This document shows positions 11,224 through 25,276 of a DNA stretch of 64,000 nt, one piece after another; positions within the stretch are counted from its first letter, which is position 1; each line of letters begins with the position of its first letter. The translations under genes were made by a program, and so were the position numbers. The DNA lies in assembly GCA_022264855.1 (NCBI GenBank), contig JABYQU010000061.1:1-64000 (forward strand), written 5' to 3'. The notes below the pieces were generated by a model, which did not search any database, had not been told where the DNA came from, and worked only from the letters and a program-made list of their open reading frames with translations. Source of the stretch: Lenzites betulinus. Lineage: Eukaryota > Basidiomycota > Agaricomycetes > Polyporales > Polyporaceae.

Positions 11224-14200
11224 GGATTCGCTTTCGGGATGGCGGCGGTCGCTAGGGGGGCCGGATGGGACGGACTGGGGGGAGAGCCTGGGGGTGGGGA
11301 GTTGCGACTTGAACGAGGCTTGTTGGGCTTCGGGGGGCGAGGACGGCATGGGAGTAACGGGTTGATCTGTGCCAATGATGTGAAGGTGGGTAGGACGAGG
11401 AAGTAGAGGAGCGGGGAGCAGCTGAGGCGGGGCGTAGGATGGGGCGAGAGAGGAGATGTTGGCGGCGGCAGGAAGACAAGAAGGGAACAAGAGAGGAGGA
11501 GATGGTGGTGGCGGGAAGACAAGAAGCAGACAGGGAGGGGATGCGGTGCGGGGAGGCGGGTATAAACGCGTCTGGCAGGGACTTAGCAGACCGCGCTCTA
11601 CCGCGCTCCGTTCCAACATCCTCCCACTCCCTTGGATCTTCTGCCGCGGCTCCGCGCCGTGCCCAAGCTTGAAGCTGTCCTCCGAGGTTCCGGGAGCTCC
11701 GAGTCGCCCGATCAAAGCAATTGCGCGTCGTGCCTGTAAATCTCGACTCACGTTCCACCGGTTTTTAACCCCCGCACTTTGCCAGTACTTACTTGCGCAA
11801 CGCCGCACGATGGGCGGCGGCCGACGCAGGAGCCCACGCCGAGGATAGCTCGCCGGCGCCGACGGAACACAATATCTCGCCGGCGGCACTTGGACGGTAA
11901 TTAATGCGTGGCCCAATTGCGCTTCCTCCTTGCCGCCGGCACTCCCCGCACTCGCCGCACGACGTGCCTGATCTCATCCTCCAGAACTTGCGCAGGCTGC
12001 GAGCCTCGCCCCTACGCCAGTCGTCCACTCCACACCGACACATTAGATTGGCCAACACCGCGGCCGGCGCAGCCAAAGAGCCAATCCAGCATAGTGTGTC
12101 GCGCCCAGGCGGCACCGTGTCCGCAGACCATCACACTCCCCGCAGCCGGCGCCCTCTGCAGCAGCCCCGCTCGCCCCAGCTTTCGCCGTGCGCCGCAGAC
12201 TGTCCAGGGCCCGTTTAGGCAACGCCCCTCTGCTCTCCCATTCCCCGCGCTCGACCGCCTCTCTCGCCCTGTGCCCGCCCTCGCTCCCCTGCCTCTGGCC
12301 CCCGTCCTGCCGCTGTGCACGCCCACCGCCCGCTGCTCCGGCGCTCCGGCGCTGCCCTCCTGTCCCCGGCCTCCCTCCCGCCGTGCCCCCCGCATCCACC
12401 CAAGTCCACTGGCCCGCGCCGACGCTCGCGACTACATACCACGCATACAAGCATGCTACGGCTGCGACACCAGCCGTATCTAACGCGTTCTACTACGCGC
12501 CCGCAAACGAGACGGCCGACGGCGGCATGCGCCTGCCCACGATAAACCCTGGCGTACGTCGCGCCGTGCGCATGGCGAAGGCGGCGCGTTAGTCTGCACG
12601 CCGCGCCGATGTTGTCCAGTCCGATGCGTGCGCGAATGCGCCACACCTGCACATCTCAAATAGTAAGTACATCGTTTGTAGCAATAGTGAAGATAGGTAC
12701 GTACATTCGTGCGACAGGCGCGTTAGTCGAGCCGCGACGTGCGCCGCATCTACGCAGACGGTGAGTGTAGCATGCGGCGCGTGAGCGCATGCACGTACGT
12801 ACCACAGCCTGGATGGAGCCGGTGGGCATCGTCGAGGTCAGTGCGCCCGCTCGCCGCCTGAATACCGCCAGGCCGTGCGGCAAACGATATCCCCAGCTCG
12901 TGCGCGGGAGGACTAAGAGCTGGACGATGAGCGTGGCCTACGAGCAAGAGCGGTACGCACCTGGGGGTTCCTGCGGGGCGGGGTGTGGGGATGAGACAAG
13001 GTGAGCACAATACATACACCATTTTCACGGCGTGCAGGTGCGGGCCCCGATCGCGTGCCCGGGCCCTGCTCGGACACGGGCTCGGACGTGCGGCGGGCGT
13101 GGGGACGGGCATGCCTTGTTCGCATGCCCGCGCCCTCGTCCGCGCGCGCCGTGCGTAGCTGTGCGCGAATGCGTCTCGTGCGCCGACGAAGAGGGCAATA
13201 GACGAGACGATTCCGTTCGCCGTGCCGTCACCGCGCGACGTGGAGTGCGCGTACACCAGCGTCCCGACGTCGCGCGGGGACTTTGCATATGCGCGAGGCA
13301 GCGAAGATGCCAGGACTCGGTGTGGTTTCGCTTCTGACTATTCCTGCAAGCCCTCCGCCTCCTGCTGACGCCGCATCGCACAGGCTCTACTACACACAAC
13401 ATAGGTCGTATTTGCATAGAATATACTTCTACAACTGCGAGAAACGGCATGCACGCCGACGGCCGCCTCGTCCACCGCGTCCACTGGCCCAGAGCACACG
13501 CGGATCCTCCCAAGACCTCGTGCTCGCGCGCACGCGCCGCACCGGATCGCGACGACGTCGGGCCAACGCCCTGAGCCCACGCCGAAAACAGCAGGACGGC
13601 GGGACACGTTCCCGTTTCAGCACCCCGACGCGCCCCTCGCGCGCTCGGCGGACGGACGGCGATCGAGCGCGCACAGGACTTGCACGCGCAATGCAGAAAT
13701 TTGTTGCTGTCAGCTGGGGACGCGCAACGCGCACGCGGGTGCTTCGCGGACGGGAGCCGACGAGGCCCGGCGACCGTATGCGTGTGCGGCGGACGTGTGC
13801 GCGGCGACTGGCGTGCGCGACATGGACCCACAACGCACACGCACACGGTGGGCTTCTCCCGGGGCTGTCTCCTGCGCGCACACCGTCGTCGAGCTCGCCG
13901 TCGGGCGTCCGCGCCGCATGCACCACTGCAACAGCCTGAGGACGCGGCACGCCCGCCCCCCTCCCGGCCCGCAATGCGCCTCCTCGCCTCCCCATCCCCA
14001 GCGACGGACGCGTCGGCGCGGGCGCCCCGCCGTGCTCGCGCCCGCGTCGCTGGTGCGGGCACGCCCGCAGCCGAGACGCCCGATCTGCAGCAGGTGATCG
14101 CCGCACGGGGACTACGGGGGGCGCGCGCCGGTGCGCGGACGTGTATAGTTTGGGCTCGAGCGGGAGTTCGCCGCCCCGAACAGCGTCGCGCCGGCATGGT

Positions 14201-15111
14201 GTGCGGGCCCGGCCGCGGCGGAGCGTCGACGTCGCGCGTGGTGCTCCTCGGGGCGCGGCGCCAGTGGGCGGGGCGGAAGCGTGATAGAAGCGTGCGCACG
14301 CCGGGGCGGTGGGTGCGCGGTGGTTGGCTCGGCGGGGCGCGTGTCGTGCGTCGGCGGTCTGGGGGAGCTCACCGTTTGCTCTAGGTCGTCTGGCGGTGCG
14401 CGGGAGGCTGCAGCGCGGCGCGCGGCGGGTGTTCTAGCGGTTCGCGCGAGAGGCTCGCTCCCCGACGCGGGCATGGGTAGGTTCGCACTCAGGCGAGGGC
14501 GTTGCACTTGGCGGAGAGCATCGCCGATTCTCGGCTACCGACGCGCGAGTAAGGAATAATGGTTGACTGTTTTGCTTTTCAGGAGGTTAGCAAATACGTA
14601 CACGCGTAAATGAAGACTCAGGGACTGCGCGACGGCCTCGGTATCGTATAATGTAAGTAAACTCCCTTCTCGGACGACATGTATATTGCCATTGAGCAGT
14701 CGCACAATCCAGCAGAGAATACCGGTGTGCGCGCGTGCAAGAGGCAGTACCAGACGACGAATACAGTACAATGCATCGCGCGAACAGGACTCGCGCAGAG
14801 TGTCGACGCCAATGCGCGTGCTACCACTGGCAGCCACGATGGCCTTCACGCGGCCAGAGCTACGCCCAGCAAGCCTCGCGCGTCCGAACACGAATGAGCG
14901 AATACCAGCGCGACAGTTTTCCACTTCGGAGCAAGATTCTCCACCTCGCGGGCCGGCTGCGCCAAGGTTCCGAGCAACCACACTCCTGCCCTCGACGGTG
15001 TGTGCCTATGCGATGCAATTTACGCTCGCCCGCCCCCATTGTTGACACGCTCTTAAACCCGTCGCGCAGGATGCGCCCAGGGAGCACCCGCACACCCCTT
15101 CGTCCGCCCGA

Positions 15112-16124
15112 ATGGCCCCCAAACGCCCCGCTTTCTCTGTCTTGACCGCGGCCGACTTCGATCCGAACGCCGCACCCCGCATTACCAGGCACGCCGGCCT
15201 GTGCACCGAGCTGCGTACGAAGATGACAGCCAAGTACCGTGAGTCTTCATTCGTGTCCATGCGCGGTTTGTTCCTGACACTCACCGCTCACCAGGGGAGC
15301 TCGTCGGCGACGAGGGCGCACACCTCCACTACGCCGTCGACCGCTACGCCAAATTCGTCGTCATCGCGCACGGAGTCCGGCTCGTTGGATGGCCAAGCGA
15401 CCTTCCCTACGTCAGCTTCAACAGCATCCGCGGCGGGATCCCCGTCCTGCAGCGGCTCCTTCGCCTCTGGGACGACGGCACGATGCACTTCGAGCGCGCC
15501 AGCGCGGACTTCGTCGCGGACGCCCGCCGCGATGCGCACTCCGTCTATCCCAGCAGCACGCCCGCGCCCGCGCCGTCGCCCCCGACTGTCGTCCCAGCCG
15601 TCGTGCTGCACCCCGCGAGCCTGCATGCGCTCGGTGTGCAGCTCACCTCGACACAGCCGTCCGCGGTGCCCGACGCGCCCGCGTGCCCGCACATCCAGCG
15701 CTGGGACACAAAGGTGCCCCGGGGGCGGAAGCTGGACGGTCCGTACCGCCGCGCGCGCATACTCCCGAAGGAGGGCATCAAGAGCGCGGCGTACGTGCTC
15801 GACTCGGACGGGAGGACACGGGCGGGCGGTGGCGGGGTCGCAGCAGGGCGGCGACGGGCTCGGGATGCCCTGCATGACGAACGACCCGGTGGGGAGCTTC
15901 TTGCAGGTGACGGAGGAGGACTGGCTCGCCCTTGCGATGGCCGGGATGGCGTGCATGGGTGCTGCACTGGAGTACTAGATGCCCGGCGTTGTGGACATAA
16001 TTTGCTATCTTGGCTTGGTGGGAGAGCACACTGTTTATGTCGTATATACTGCCATCTTTTGATTCTCACGCGCGTCGCACGGGCTGAGCGAGACCGTAGC
16101 AAAAGTGTGAACGTGTTTCGATGA
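15112..16124 (+). pseudogene. Uncharacterised GWP-motif protein, copy 2 (frameshifted C-terminus)
   Basis: Exon 1 is 15112-15238 and exon 2 starts at 15295. The GWP block is intact (HGVRLVGWPSDLPYV). Near 15810-15818 one base is missing compared with copies 3 and 4 (gacgggagga against gacggggagga). The acidic tail is therefore replaced by an Arg/Ala-rich sequence that runs to a new stop at 16124. The normal stop would be at 15978. The conserved block itself could still be made, so the copy may not be entirely dead. Confidence 0.7.
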
Positions 16125-19100
16125 GCCGGCGCTTGAATCTTGGAGTTTGGTATGCCTGCCTGATATGGAACTTTGGAACTGCTCAGCGCTCGATCACATC
16201 TTCCTTCTGCTCTCCCATGGGCCGCGCTCGTTTCCTTCGAGCACGCTGAGCAACCCATCTGCGGCACAAAGCGAACATCGCAGAACGTCGACGCAACATG
16301 TATCTAACATCCTCGGGCGCACAAGTCCCTCAATCAGTCACCGCAGCCGGGAACACCTTCGCACTGCAAGCCGCCCTCGTATCGGCCTCGTATGGCGCCC
16401 TGTGTCCCGCGCGCCGCCCGCGGGGCTATCTGAAGCTTCTTTCAGTATCGTTCAGGTGCCCCATTAGATCTCCCAGCACGAAACAAGCTTACTATTAGTG
16501 ATTTCTAGCCATTCCCGGAGCACTTCGGCACGCGTCTCGCAATGTCGTCAGCGCACTGTCCCGTGCACCCTCCGGCGTCGATTCCACGTCCGTGCATGCC
16601 CCTCGCATCTCCTCGGCTCCCCTATACGACGCCCGCCGCGTAGCAAGTCGCCGTGAAGAACTGCGGCCCAATCTTTCTCGCATTTGCGAAAGATCCCTCT
16701 CGCGCGGCTCAACGACGCAACCGCCACACTCGCCCTCTCGACGCCAGTATGCCAGTACCGGGGCGCATATACCCTGCAAGTTTCGGGCCGGTCCGCGAAG
16801 ATCTCATTTGCGCTGATTTCCGTCATTTCATGGACGCAAACACAAAATCGTGCGCGGGCAGCCGTATTCGCCTACGCGCGCGCTGGTTTCTTGTGAGGAT
16901 AGTCGTTCGAACATACGAAATACGCCTGCCAAGTTTCAGCGCGAACGAAGCAAGTCTCAAAATCAACAATTTCGCGCGTTTTCGAGGATCGGTTCAGAAA
17001 CCCGCCGACCGCGCATCAGCTTCGCATCTCCTGGGCTCGCAACTTGGTAGGCATGTTCTTATATACACTGTGCACGTCTGCGCTGACATTTGACGTGTTC
17101 AGAGCGGAAGCGAGCTGCGCGCTCTTTGCGCGGACTTATGCCGCGGGCGTGCACGAAAATACCCCCCGCCCCGCTCCGGACGCCCGCCCCGCTCCGGACG
17201 CCCGCCCCGGCGCCCCGTCACTTCGTACGCATGCTGCCACGCTCTCGTGGAAGGACGGGGCCTGCGCCGTCATGCGCACGGTGATGCGGAGGGATCCCTC
17301 GCGCTGCGCCGTCATCAGGACAACACCGGACTCTCAAGGCCGCCGCCGCAGTGTAATCGCATGCCCGCGCACTGAACCTTCGTGTGGACGGTCGCTGGAG
17401 CATATGTAATGCGCCTGCCAAGTTTCAGCACGAACGGAGCAAGTCCCACAATCGACCGTTTCGCGCATTTTCGGGGGTGCACCCAGAGAATCGCCCGCCA
17501 CGTCTCGGCTTCACGTCCATTTGCTCCGCCATTTGGTACGTTGACTCGCACTCATGTGGTGCGCGCATGGACTGACTTTCGCCGTGACTAGAGCAGAACC
17601 GAACTGCGCAGACTTCCTGCACACTCGGCGCCCGCCGGAATAAACGCGCCAGCCCTCGACGAGCGTCCCGGCGCCCTGCCGCTTCGCACGCACGCTCCCG
17701 TTTGCGGACGGCGTCTTCCCTGGCATGCGTCAGGCAAGACGGGCGCATTCCTGTAGCGGCGGCGTCCCCAGGACGCGACTCAGAACACAGCGTCGCGGCC
17801 GCATCAGCCGTGCTACGGCGGCGACCTGGGTCAGTATACTCGCGGGCGCGGGCGGCGCCAGCTTTGTATCTTTGTACGCCATCCGTGCGAGGACATGGTA
17901 AGTGTTATGTGCGTACGCGAGCTCGCACTCGCCGCAGGACGGCGTCGTACCCCCTCGCATGGTGAATACAAGGCGGAAATCGGCCGCCCCGCCGGTGAGT
18001 GCTTCATGCACTGTCAGACAACAGCCGTGACTCGATGGGTACAACCAAACGAAGAAATCGGGCGCCGTTCGGGAGGTGCATGCAGCCCGCGCGCTCCGGG
18101 AGCTGACGTGCATCATTTCGGTTCCCCGTGAGTACACTACATAAGTATGGTTGTGCCCCCTGCGTCCGTGATGCCCCCGCGCCCCCCTCCCCCGCTACGC
18201 AGGCTCCCGCGACCCCGCCCTCTGCGCTGCCCGTCCGCTTCTCTCTGCGCTGCCGGTTCCCCTCCCTGTCGTGCCCGTCTCCCGCCATTCACCGCGATCC
18301 GAAGTGAGCTTGAGGCAAGGTGCTCGAGAGGAGGGCCGTATCCACAGACGGCGACGCGTAAGAGGTGAGTACGCCGTCCGTTCGCAGTTTGCTGCACTCT
18401 CATACCTTACCAGGGCTTCCGCTGCACGCACTGGACTCGCCGGGACGGTACCGGTCGGTGCACGAAGCGACGAAGTCGCCCGGGAGAGCGGAGCCCAACG
18501 CGCGCAACTCGAACGTCCAAGTCGATGGGCTGCGTATCCGCGTGCCGCCGTGCAGCGGCGGCAGACTTCTCGGCGCGACCGGTGGGTGGCGTAGCGCGGC
18601 GCCCGGGGAGGGCTGGCGTTGGGATGTCCTGAAAGTAAGTCTCAATTTCGATACAGTCGCGGTGTTCCATTTCTGACACTCTTCTCGCAGCGCAGCGCGC
18701 CTTCGACTCGACGCACACCGGCAGGCTCCTGCACCAGCGGGGAACCGATGTGGGGCAGCCGGATGGACAAACGAGGGAGTGCGGCTTGCGCGCAGAGGTT
18801 CGGACGCGACCGCAAAGTGGGCCGACGCGGGGTGCGCGATACGACAACGTGCGGGCCACCAGCGGCGAAACACACAAACTCCGGGGTGAAATCCAGCTAC
18901 GGTGCGGGCGCAGCGGACCCGCCGCCATCCTCGCGCGGCCAGAGAACGGGAGCGCAGGGCGAACACGGCGACGAGCGCGGCGTCCCCTGGCGGGCGGCGT
19001 GAGTCTGCGGGGCGGCCATCGTCGCCCTTGCTCGCGCAAGTGCGCGTGGGCTCCGGATGGCGCGAGTTCACGTCTTTGGTATGTACATCGAGCCGTCGGC

Positions 19101-19268
19101 GGTGGCGCAGTCGGAGAGAGGGCGAGCGGGATGAACGTATGGCAAGTAGCGTAGCGTAGAGTACCACCGTGTACGTTGTCCGAGAAGTAATAAAATATAT
19201 TGCTGCGACTGTTACAACGACTGCTACTTGTGTCTAATGGACTCACCTTCCATGCAACTCCTACATCG

Positions 19269-19352
19269 CCCGCCGTCGAGTACTACTCCCCACTACCCCC
19301 CGTCGTCAGGAACTCCTCCCCTCCATCGCGCACCGTCGGATACTACTCCCTA
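19269..19352 (+). repeat. Minisatellite at the TF 3' end, unit 2
   Basis: About three imperfect repeats of the actactccccactacccccc / gtcgtcaggaactcctcccc type are present. This is the shortest of the four arrays. The TF stop codon of copy C lies at its right end (19350-19352). Confidence 0.75.
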
Positions 19353-21471
19353 CTGTCCACACAGTCTATTCGATTCTTTCTGCAAACACATCCGCCGCCG
19401 GTCCGCGCCCGCCCGCGCACGCTCGGCACCGTGCACACGCCTATTCAGCTGCTCCCGGACCCACGGTATCGGTTCCGAGAGCATTCCCTGGCCCTGGCGA
19501 CAAAACGGGCGTGGTCAGTGATCCTGCTCCGGCTGCAGAAGCGGCGCCGTGCGCGCGTGCGTTCGCGTCGCACGTCGCACGACGCACTGCGGGCTCACCT
19601 CGAGTATCGCGAGATAACAGCACGGGTACATCGCGTGCATGAAACAGTAGCACCACACGCCCGAGTTTGAGGATGTCTCGAACATCGTGACCTGGGTCTC
19701 GAGGTTCTCCTCTGTAAATTTCAGATGTCCTGGTAGGGACTCATGCCACGCCTATGTCCGGGAAACTTCAGCCACCGGACCGGTCGAGAAAGCGAGGGTA
19801 CGTACGTCTAACGAGGGCTTGATGGCTGCGATGGCGGCCACACGTTCTGGTCCATCTTTAGTAGCTAGCGGCACCGAATGAGAGCGTTCTCAAACAGAAC
19901 TTAGCGGGTCCCAAGACCTACCGATGATTGTTTCCACGTTGTGATATAGTTCCAGTATGCGGCACATGTGTCCGAACTGCGACGCATACCTTGTCCGGGG
20001 TGCAGGTCGGCGCAAGTACTCGGAGGCTGAGCACAGGATGAGCGCTGCGGAGCGGGAGCGTTCTCAATGGCGTGGCACTTACTGGCAGAGCTCGATAGCA
20101 CGGCAAGCTCGAACGTGGTCTCGTCTATGGGTAGCCGGACGAGATCTGCGAGCTCGGCCATGCGCGGCAAATAGGCTTGCGGGTGTATATGTTGCTGATC
20201 CACCCCATGGACTGTATCAGCCAAAACACCGTCGCGTGCACTCGCGGTCGATAAACTCAATGAGGGCTTCGGAGTTCGTCGGCGACGGCGGAGCAGTATT
20301 GTCCGAGTGGTGCACCTGCAGACCGTCCTCGAGGACCTGTAGCGCCAACTCTGCTTCCGCGCAACCACACGCGGGAATTAATTCGTGATGATCAGCGCGC
20401 TCGATTTCTTTCACACAAGAAGGCGGACATATGACCCACCGAAGTACCTGTAGTGACGGGTCCACGAGTGGCTCGCCGCCACTTCGTGCATCTCAAGCAG
20501 ACACAGTGCCTGAGCCGTACTCACGGACGGTTCACATAACAACCGCCCTGAGTTGTCGAACATGAGCGACAAAGCTTCCTGGAAAAATGGGACGCCAGCG
20601 AGGCGAGCGTGGGAGGCTTTCGCAGCGACAGACTTGCTGAGAGGCGCTGCGAGAGCGCACACGGTGAGCACCAGATGAAGCGGGACCTTGTTGAGGCTGA
20701 GGGCGCGGAAAAAGACGGCTTGTGGAGTATCATCCGCTGAGGATTGCAGTGTGCGAAGAAGACTACGGCGCGATGATTAAAAATAGCGGAGGTGATTGTG
20801 AGGCAGAACAGAACATACTGTTCACGAGCTCGTGGGTCGTTGCAGGGTCCAGCAGCGCTGAGTTTCCGCGCTCTGGGGAGCATTCAGTCTTCGAGCCCGA
20901 GGGCGGGCTTGAGCCCCCGCCGGGCTGGCCGCGCCGGGAACGTTTTGAAGTAGGGTCGCGTTCGATCCCGTTCTGAGGTGCGCTTGGTGGCGCATCTGCT
21001 GTTGCCTGCTCTGCCCATGGCAGCGGCTCAGAGGCCGGGGAGATCTGCGGAAAAGCACATTTAGAACCTCCGTCAGCTGATTGGAGAGCGCATCTACCGT
21101 GGCTATAGCGGCCGTAACAGGGCGTTCGGGATTGGGGTTTCTGGGAGCTGGCACAGGGCGTCCGGCCGCATCGGTGTACGTGCAGTTCTTCGATGCGTAA
21201 TAACTGCGGATGGTCAACAGCTGCACATGCTATCGACTGGGGCTTACCAATTGGCGCAAGGGGCTAACGCGCAGAGTGTGAACGCGATGAGCAAATGCCC
21301 GGAACAAGTGGGACTTACCGGTTCCGTCGCACCGGCGTTTGCTCTTGTGGCAGGCATCGCATGCCTACGGATGGCGGTTGGGGGAGAACGACGCAGGGAG
21401 GAGGCGAGACGCACCTTGCTCAGTCGCTTCGCTTTGGGCCCTTTACGAAAGCGACGGACATGGATTCGCTT
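19350..21471 (-). pseudogene. Zn2Cys6 transcription factor, copy C (four frameshifts)
   Basis: This is the most damaged TF copy. Compared with copies D and E, one base is missing at about 21429 in exon 1, so the basic N-terminus runs into an early stop before the zinc cluster. Further single-base losses lie at about 20704 in exon 6, at about 20222-20226 in exon 7 (agccaaaacacc) and at about 20169-20171 in exon 7 (shared with copy B). The exon and intron layout and splice sites are otherwise kept. The zinc cluster exons are at about 21337-21382, 21253-21268 and 21102-21205. I regard it as a pseudogene. Confidence 0.8.
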
Positions 21472-24400
21472 TCGGGATGGCGGCGGTCGCTAGGGGGGCC
21501 GGATGGGACGGACTGGGGGAGAGCCTGGGGGTGGGGAGTTGCGACTTGAACGAGGCTTGTTGGGCTTCGGGGGGCGAGGACGGCATGGGAGTAACGGGTT
21601 GATCTGTGCCAATGATGTGAAGGTGGGTAGGACGAGGAAGTAGAGGAGCGGGGAGCAGCTGAGGCGGGGAGTAGGATGGGGCGAGAGAGGAGATGTTGGC
21701 GGCGGCAGGAAGACAAGAAGGGAACAAGAGAGGAGGAGATGGTGGTGGCAGGAAGACAAGAAATGCGGCGCGAGGAGGCGGGTATAAACGCGTCTGCAGG
21801 GACTTAGCAGAACGCGCTCCGTTCCAACATCCTCCCACTCCCTTGGATCTTCTGCCGCGGCTCCGCGCCGTGCCCAAGCTTGAAGCTGTCCTCCGAGGTT
21901 CCGGGAGCTCCGAGTCGCCCCATCAAAGCAATCGCGTCGTGCCTGTAAATCTCGACTCGCCGATGCGGTTCCAACGGTTTGCAGCCCCCGCACTACAATT
22001 GCCTGTACTTACTGCCGCACGATGGGGCGGCGGCCGACGCAGGAGCGCACGCCGAGGATAGCTCGCCGGCGGCACTTGGACGGTAATTAATGCGCGGCCT
22101 CCTTGCCGCCGGCACTCCCGCATTCGCTGCACGACGTGCCTGATGTCATCCTCCAGAACTTGCGCAGGCTGCGAGCCCTCGCCGGCGCCCCTGAGCCAGT
22201 CGTCCACTCCACACCGACACATTAGATTGCCCAACACCGCGGCCGGCGCAGCCAAAGAGTCAATCCAGCATAGTGTGTCGCGCCCCGGCGGCACCGTGTC
22301 CGCAGACCATCACACTCCCGCAGCCGGCGCCCTCTGCAGCAGCCCCGCTTGCCCCCAGCTTTCGCCGTGCGCCGCAGACTGTCCAGGGCCCGTTTAGGCA
22401 ACGCCCCTCTGCTCTCCCATTCCCCGCGCTCGACCGCCTCTCTCGCCCTGTGCCCGCCCTCGCTCCCTGCCTCTGGCCCCCGTCCTGCCGCTGTGCACGC
22501 CCACCGCCCGCTGCTCCGGCGCTCCGGCGCTGCCCTCCTGTCCCCGGCCTCCTCCCGCCGTGCCCCCCGCATCCACCAAGTCCACTGGCCCGCGCCGACG
22601 CTCGCGACTACATACCACGCATACAAGCATGCTACGCTGCGACACCAGCCGTATCTAACGCGTTCTACTACGCGCCCCGCAAACGAGACGGCCGACGGCG
22701 GCATGCGCTGCCCACGAACCCGGCGTACGTCGCGCCGTGCGCATGCGAAGGCGCGCGTTAGCTGCACCCGCGCCGATGTGTCCAGTCCATGCGTGCGCGA
22801 ATGCGCCCACCTGCACATCCAAATAGTAAGTGCATCGTTGTAGCAAAGTGAAGATAGGTACGTACATTCGCGCGATAGGCGCGTTAGACGAGCCGCGCGT
22901 GGCTGCACTACACAACGGTGATGTGCTGCGGGGCGTGAGCGAATGTAGGTACTACCAGTGCAGCCTGATGGAGCAGGTGGACATCGTTGAGGTCGGCGCG
23001 CCCACTCGCCGCCTGAATACCGCCAGGCCGTGCGGCAAACGATATCCCCAGCTCGTGCGCGGGAGGACTAAGAGCTGGACGGTGAGCGTGGCCTACGAGC
23101 AAGAGCGGTACGCACCTGGGGGTTCCTGCGGGCGGGGTGTGGGGATGAGACAAGGTGAGCACAATACATACACCATTTTCACGGCGTGCAGGTGCGGGCC
23201 CCGATCGCATGCCCGGGTCCTGCTCGGACACGGACTTGGACGTGCGGCGGCGGGGCGTGGGGACGGGCAGGCCTTGTTCGCATGCCCGCGCCCTCGTCCG
23301 CGCGCGCCGTGCGCAACTGTGCACGAATGCGTCTCGTGCGCCGACGAAGAGGGCAATAGACGAGGCGATTCCGTTCGCCGTGCCGTCACCGCGCGACGTG
23401 CAGTGCGCGTACACCAGCGTCCCGACGTCGCGCGGGGGCTTCGCATACGCACGAGGCGGCGAAGATGCCAGGAGTCGGTGTGGTTTCGCTTCTGACTTAT
23501 TCCTGCAAGCCCTCCGCCTCCTGCTGACGCTGCATCGCACAGGCTGTACTACACACAACATAGGTCGTATTTGCATAGAATATACCATCTACAACTGCGA
23601 GAAACGGCATGCACGCCGACGGCCGCCTCGTCCACCGCGTCCACTGGCCCAGAGCACACGCGGATCCTCCCAAGACCCTCGTGCTCGCGCGCACGCGCCG
23701 CACCGGATCGCGACGACGTCGGCCCAACGCCCTGAGCCCACGCCGAAAACAGCAGGACGGCGGGGCACGTTCCCGTTTCAGCACCCCGACGCGCCCCCTC
23801 GCGCGCTCGGCGGACGGACGGCGATCGAGCGCGCCGCTGCTCGAACGCGCACAAGACCCTGCACGCGCGACGCAGGCATTTGTTGCTGTCATCTGGGGAC
23901 GCGCGACGCTAGTGCTTCGCGGACGGGAGCCGACGAGGCCCGGCGACCGTATGCGTGTGCGGCGGACGTGTGCGCGGCGACTGGCGTGCGCGACATGGAC
24001 CCACAACGCACACGCACACGGTGGGCTTCTCCCGGGGCTGCCTCCTGCGCGCACGCGGTCGTCGAGCTCGCCGTCGGGTTTCCGTGCGACATGCACCACT
24101 GCAACAGGACGCGGCACGCCCGCCCGCCTCCCGGCCCGCAACGCGCCTCCTCGCCTCCCCATCCCCAGTGACGGACGCGTCGGCGCGGGCGCCCCGCCGT
24201 GCTCGCGCCCGCGTCGCTGGTGCGGGCACGCCCGCAGACGAGACGCCCGATCTGCAGCAGGTGATCGCCGGACGGGGAAGTCGGGGGGCGGACGTGTATA
24301 GTGTGAGCTCGAGCGGGAGTTCGCCGCCCCGAACAGCGTCGCGCCGTCATGGTGTGCGGGCCCGGCCGCGGCGGAGCGCCGACGTCGCGCGTGGTGCTCC

Positions 24401-25276
24401 TCGGGGCGCGGCGCCAGTGGCGGGGCGGAAGCGTGATAGAAGCGTGCGCACGCCGGGGCGGTGGGGTGCGCGGTGGTTGGCTCGGCGGGGCGCGTGTCGT
24501 GCGTCGGCGGTCTGGGGGAGCTCACCGTTTGCTCTAGGTCGTCTGGCGGTGCGCGGGAGGCTGCAGCGCGGCGCGCGGCGAGTGTTCTAGCGGTTCGCGC
24601 GAGAGGCTCGCTCCCCGACGCGGGCATGGGTAGGTTCGCACTCAGGCGAGGGCGTTGCACTTGGCGAGAGAGCATCGCCGATTCTCGGCTACCGACGCGC
24701 GAGTAAGGAATAACGGTTGACTGTTTTGCTTTTTTAGGAGGTTAGCAAATACGTACACGTGTAAATGAAGACTCAGGGACTTGCGCGATGGCCTTGGTAT
24801 CGTATAATGTAAGTAAACTCCCTTCTCGGACGACATGTATATTGCCATTGAGCAGTCGCACAATCCAGCAGAGAATACCGGTGTGCGCGCGTGCAAGAGG
24901 CAGTACCAGACGACGAATACAGTACAATACATCGCGCGAACAGGACTCGCGCAGAGTGTCGATGCCAATGCACGTGCTACCACTGGCAGCCACGATGGCC
25001 TTCACGCGGCCAGAGCTACGCCCAGCAAGCCCCGCGTGTCCGAACACGAATGAGCGAATACCAGCGCGACAATACCTGCATTTTCCACTTCGGAGCAAGA
25101 TTCTCCACCTCGCGGGCCGGCCGCACCAAGGTTCCGAGCAACCGTGCTCCTGCCCTCGACGGTATGTGCCTATGCGATGCAATTTACGCTCGCCCGCCCC
25201 CCATTGTTGACACGCTCTTAAACCCGTCGCGCAGGATGCGCCCAGGGAGCACCCGCACACCCCTTCGTCCGCCCGA

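Larger units (their letters stand above)
10306..20547. repeat. Tandem unit 2 of the ~10.3-kb array
   Basis: This is the second head-to-tail copy, 10242 bp long, and is close to unit 1 through most of its length. It differs in a local 18-bp tandem duplication near 17176-17212 and a shorter minisatellite near 19269-19352. It also carries private single-base losses near 13339 and 15815. The latter shifts the frame of its plus-strand gene. Confidence 0.95.

Noticed and set aside
13025..14299. 424-codon open frame on the minus strand
   Set aside because: Arg/Pro/Ala-rich GC-driven frame without family motifs; it is broken or shifted in units 1, 3 and 4.
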